Position numbers and translations under genes: made by a program. From contig JAJFIG010000031.1 in assembly GCA_021775195.1 (NCBI GenBank), forward strand, positions 1-9,349: 9,349 nt of DNA. The letters run 5' to 3'. Each line of letters begins with the position of its first letter. Position 1 is the stretch's first letter. Below the pieces are notes generated by a model. It searched no databases, was not told the origin of the DNA, and saw nothing but the letters and a program-made list of their open reading frames with translations. Shown piece by piece: positions 6,921 through 9,349 of this stretch. The stretch comes from Rhodospirillales bacterium. Its GTDB lineage: Bacteria > Pseudomonadota > Alphaproteobacteria > Rhodospirillales > 2-02-FULL-58-16.

Positions 6921-8033
6921 ATGTCTTTGCGTTCGCAGATCGTCATTACCATCTTGCTCGCGGCGGCGGTGGCCGGCGGCTGGTCCTGGTGGCCGGTCGG
7001 CGACAAAGGGGCCAAGCCCCTGGAACGGCCGGGCCAGCGGGCCGTGGCGACCCTGGTCCTGGTGGAGCCCGCCGAGGCGGCGGAAAACAGGATCCTCGTC
7101 CGCGCCATTGGTACCGGCGAGGCCCGCCGTTCGGCGACCATCCACGCCGCCACCGGCGGCGAGGTCACCCGCATCGACTTCGAAGCCGAACAGCGGGTCG
7201 CCAAGGGCAAGGTGCTGCTTCGCCTGGACGACAAGCATCAGCGTCTCGCCGTCCGCCTTGCCGAGGTGGCGGTGAAGGTGGCGGCACGGCAACTGAAGAG
7301 AGTGGAAAAACTGGCGCCGTCCGGGGCCGCGTCCATGGCCCGTCTGGAAACCGCGCAGACGGAACTGGAAAGCGCCAATCTGCGCCTCGACCAGGCCAAG
7401 GCGGAGCTCCGGGACCGCCGCGTCTACGCCCCCTTCGGCGGCGTCATCGGCCTCACCGGGATCGATGTCGGCGACCGCATCACTATCGACACGCCCATCG
7501 CCACCCTCGACGACCGCTCCTATATCAAGGTTGCCTTCAACGTGCCCGAGGAGTTCACCGGGTGGGTCGCCGTCGGCTCCCTGGTGACGGTGCGCCCCCG
7601 AACCAAGTCCGGGACCGGGATCCAGGGTGCCGTTTCCGCCACCGCAAGCCGCATCGATCCGCTGACCCGGTCCCTCAAGGTCGAGGCCGAGATCCCCAAC
7701 ACGGACGACTCCCTTCGCCCCGGTACCTCCTTCGAGGTCCGGCTTTCCCATGTCGGGAAGTCCTATCCCAGCGTGCCCGAGGTCGCCGTCCTGTGGAGCC
7801 GTGACGGCGCCTATCTCTGGCGCATCGAGGGCGACCGGGCGAGGAAGGTCTACGTCAAGGTCGTCCACCGTGACGCCGGCCGCATCCTCGTCGATGGACC
7901 GTTGAAGGTCGATGACCGGATCGTCGTCGAAGGGGTGCAGGGGTTGCGCCCCGGCCAGCGAGTGAAGACCCGGCCCTACGCCGCCGAAAAACCGGGCGTG
8001 ATCAAGCCATCGGGCGCCGAAGGCCGATCCTGA
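6921..8033 (+). CDS. RND efflux periplasmic adaptor (membrane fusion protein, HlyD/AcrA type)
   Basis: This 370-residue protein links an inner-membrane RND pump to an outer-membrane channel. Residues 5-24 are a hydrophobic N-terminal anchor or signal with no lipobox cysteine. The two lipoyl half-motifs (about 70-103 and 167-200, the second with RVYAPFGGVIGLTGIDVGDRI-like adaptor sequence) flank a helical hairpin at about 104-166 rich in Leu, Ala, Lys and Glu. A beta-barrel follows (about 201-278, with SRIDPLTRSLKVEAEIPN at 243-260), then a membrane-proximal domain to about 350. The length is normal for the family. No Shine-Dalgarno sequence precedes ATG 6921, so initiation may be leaderless or weak, or a rarer upstream start may be used. 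The pump gene begins in the last base of its stop codon. The pumped compound is unknown. Confidence 0.9.
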   Translation: MSLRSQIVITILLAAAVAGGWSWWPVGDKGAKPLERPGQRAVATLVLVEPAEAAENRILVRAIGTGEARRSATIHAATGGEVTRIDFEAEQRVAKGKVLLRLDDKHQRLAVRLAEVAVKVAARQLKRVEKLAPSGAASMARLETAQTELESANLRLDQAKAELRDRRVYAPFGGVIGLTGIDVGDRITIDTPIATLDDRSYIKVAFNVPEEFTGWVAVGSLVTVRPRTKSGTGIQGAVSATASRIDPLTRSLKVEAEIPNTDDSLRPGTSFEVRLSHVGKSYPSVPEVAVLWSRDGAYLWRIEGDRARKVYVKVVHRDAGRILVDGPLKVDDRIVVEGVQGLRPGQRVKTRPYAAEKPGVIKPSGAEGRS

Positions 8034-9349
8034 TGGTGAAGATCAGCGATCTTCCGGCGCTGTCGGTCCGGCGGCCGACCCTGGTCGTCGTCCTCAACCT
8101 GCTCATCATCATCGCCGGCCTGGCGGCGTTGTTCGGTGTCGAGGTGCGGGAGCTTCCCGACGTCGACCGGCCGACGGTTACGGTCCGCGCCTTCTTCGAC
8201 GGGGCCTCGCCGGAAACCATGGACGCCGAGGTCACGAGCGTCATCGAAGGCGCCGTGGCGCGGGTCTCCGGCGTCAAGACCATCAACGCGGCGAGCGAGG
8301 AGAACAACTGCCGGGTCCGCGCCGAGTTCCTGCCCAACGTCGATCTCGACGTCGCCGCCAACGATATCCGCGAGGCCGTCGCGGCGATCGAACGCGACCT
8401 GCCGGAGGGCATCGAGGACATCACCATCGTCAAGGCCGATGCCGACGCCTCGCCGATCATCCGCCTGGCGCTGGTCAGCGAGCGGATGTCCCAAGAATCC
8501 CTGACCCGGCTGGCCGAGGACGACGTCGCGGCGGAGCTCTCGGCCATTCCCGGCGTCGCCAGCGTCGAGCTGTTCGGGGACCGCAAGAAGGTGCTGAGGG
8601 TGGTCGTCGAACCCATGCGGCTGGCGGGGTACGGGCTGTCCATCGACGACGTCGCGAAGGTCCTGAAAGGCACCAGCCTCGACGTGCCGGCGGGCAGCTT
8701 CAAGTCCGACGACCAGATGCTTCTCGTCCGCGCCGACGCCTCGGTCTGGAACCCCGTCGAGGTCGAACGCCTGCAGCTCCGCGATGACGTCAGGCTGGGC
8801 GACGTGGCCCAGGCCTTCTACGGCCCAGATGACGCGGAAAGTTATAGTCTTTTCAATGGCCGCAGGGTCGTCGGCCTGGGCATCGTCCGGCGCGCGAAAT
8901 CGAACACGATTGCCATTTCCGATGCTGTCGACAAGACCATCGTGCAGATCAACAAACGCCTCGAGGACGTCGAGGTCGTGAAGATCTCCGACGACGCGCG
9001 GTTCGTCCGTGGTTCCGTCAAGGAGGTCATCCTCAGCCTCTCCATCGCGGTGTTCGTCGTGATCTCGGTCATCTACCTGTTCATGGGAAGCTTGCGCCCG
9101 ACGATGATCCCGGCCGTCGCCATCCCCATTGCCCTCGTCGGCACCATCGCCGCCATCTGGCTCGCCGGCTTCTCCATCAATATCCTGACCCTGCTGGCCC
9201 TGGTGCTGGCCACCGGGATGATCGTCGACGACGCCATCGTCGTGGTCGAGAACATCGAGTGCCAGCGGGTCGAGCGCCGGCAACCCTTTGCCGCCGCCGT
9301 GATCGGCACCCGGCAGGTGTTCTTCGCCGTCCTGGCGACCACGGCGACG
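8033..9349 (+). CDS. RND efflux pump inner-membrane subunit (AcrB/HAE1-like), truncated at the right edge
   Basis: The frame from ATG 8033 is open to the last base of the window, giving 439 codons of a protein family normally about 1,000-1,050 residues long; the missing part is beyond the edge. ATG overlaps the adaptor stop in TGATG, indicating translational coupling. Visible features are helix 1 (about 15-35), a large periplasmic porter region (about 36-330) with family pieces such as VRELPDVDRPTVTV, SPETMDAEVTSVIEGAV and IPGVASVELFGDRKKVLRV, and helices 2-4 from about 332. Helix 4 carries ATGMIVDDAIVVVENIE, in which Asp399-Asp400 correspond to the proton-relay aspartates (Asp407-Asp408) of AcrB, so the pump looks functional and proton-driven. 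Substrate may be a drug, lipid or other hydrophobic compound; heavy-metal (CusA-type) features were not noticed. Confidence 0.92.
   Translation, partial: MVKISDLPALSVRRPTLVVVLNLLIIIAGLAALFGVEVRELPDVDRPTVTVRAFFDGASPETMDAEVTSVIEGAVARVSGVKTINAASEENNCRVRAEFLPNVDLDVAANDIREAVAAIERDLPEGIEDITIVKADADASPIIRLALVSERMSQESLTRLAEDDVAAELSAIPGVASVELFGDRKKVLRVVVEPMRLAGYGLSIDDVAKVLKGTSLDVPAGSFKSDDQMLLVRADASVWNPVEVERLQLRDDVRLGDVAQAFYGPDDAESYSLFNGRRVVGLGIVRRAKSNTIAISDAVDKTIVQINKRLEDVEVVKISDDARFVRGSVKEVILSLSIAVFVVISVIYLFMGSLRPTMIPAVAIPIALVGTIAAIWLAGFSINILTLLALVLATGMIVDDAIVVVENIECQRVERRQPFAAAVIGTRQVFFAVLATTAT

Noticed and set aside
7976..9283. A 435-codon minus-strand frame opposite the RND genes
   Set aside because: It is an Asp/Gly/His-rich antisense shadow. 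The plus-strand frame from 8033 encodes a clear RND pump that simply has no stop codon within the window.
1..9349. Mobile element, CRISPR array, tRNA or phage signatures
   Set aside because: No direct-repeat array, transposase or integrase, cloverleaf or terminal inverted repeats were noticed. Gene order and composition look like ordinary chromosome.

Overview
The window is GC-rich chromosomal DNA with tightly packed genes and strong G/C preference at third codon positions. Gene content (an ATP-dependent hydantoinase/5-oxoprolinase fusion, a DMT exporter, an RND pump and a PrdB-like selenoprotein) fits a free-living proteobacterium, most plausibly an alphaproteobacterium of the Rhodospirillales kind. 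That placement is inferred from style and gene families; the window has no rRNA or other marker gene.

Left part (1-1395). The most notable gene is a single 404-residue reading frame at 66-1280, interrupted by an in-frame TGA at 528-530. Both sides belong to one PrdB/GrdB-type (D-proline/glycine reductase selenoprotein B family) protein. The TGA sits in a U-x-x-C redox motif, and a hairpin with bacterial SECIS geometry begins 10 nt after it. I read it as a selenocysteine-encoding gene that an ordinary gene caller would split into two ORFs or call broken.

Middle (1396-5938). A fused HyuA-HyuB protein of about 1208 residues (5-oxoprolinase/hydantoinase/acetone carboxylase superfamily) is followed, after a single nucleotide, by a ten-helix DMT/EamA transporter. 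The two look like an operon, perhaps hydrolysing a cyclic amide or related compound and moving a substrate or product. The transporter converges on a minus-strand class I SAM-dependent methyltransferase (5954-6739), with 15 nt between the stops.

Right part (6740-9349). A 181-nt divergent intergenic region holds two inverted repeats. It separates the methyltransferase from a plus-strand efflux operon: a membrane-fusion (HlyD/RND adaptor) protein and, overlapping it by one base (TGATG), the first 439 codons of an RND inner-membrane pump that runs off the right edge.

No tRNA, rRNA, CRISPR array, insertion sequence or integration site was recognised. No selenocysteine machinery (selA, selB, selC, selD) lies in the window, so Sec decoding must be confirmed elsewhere in the genome.
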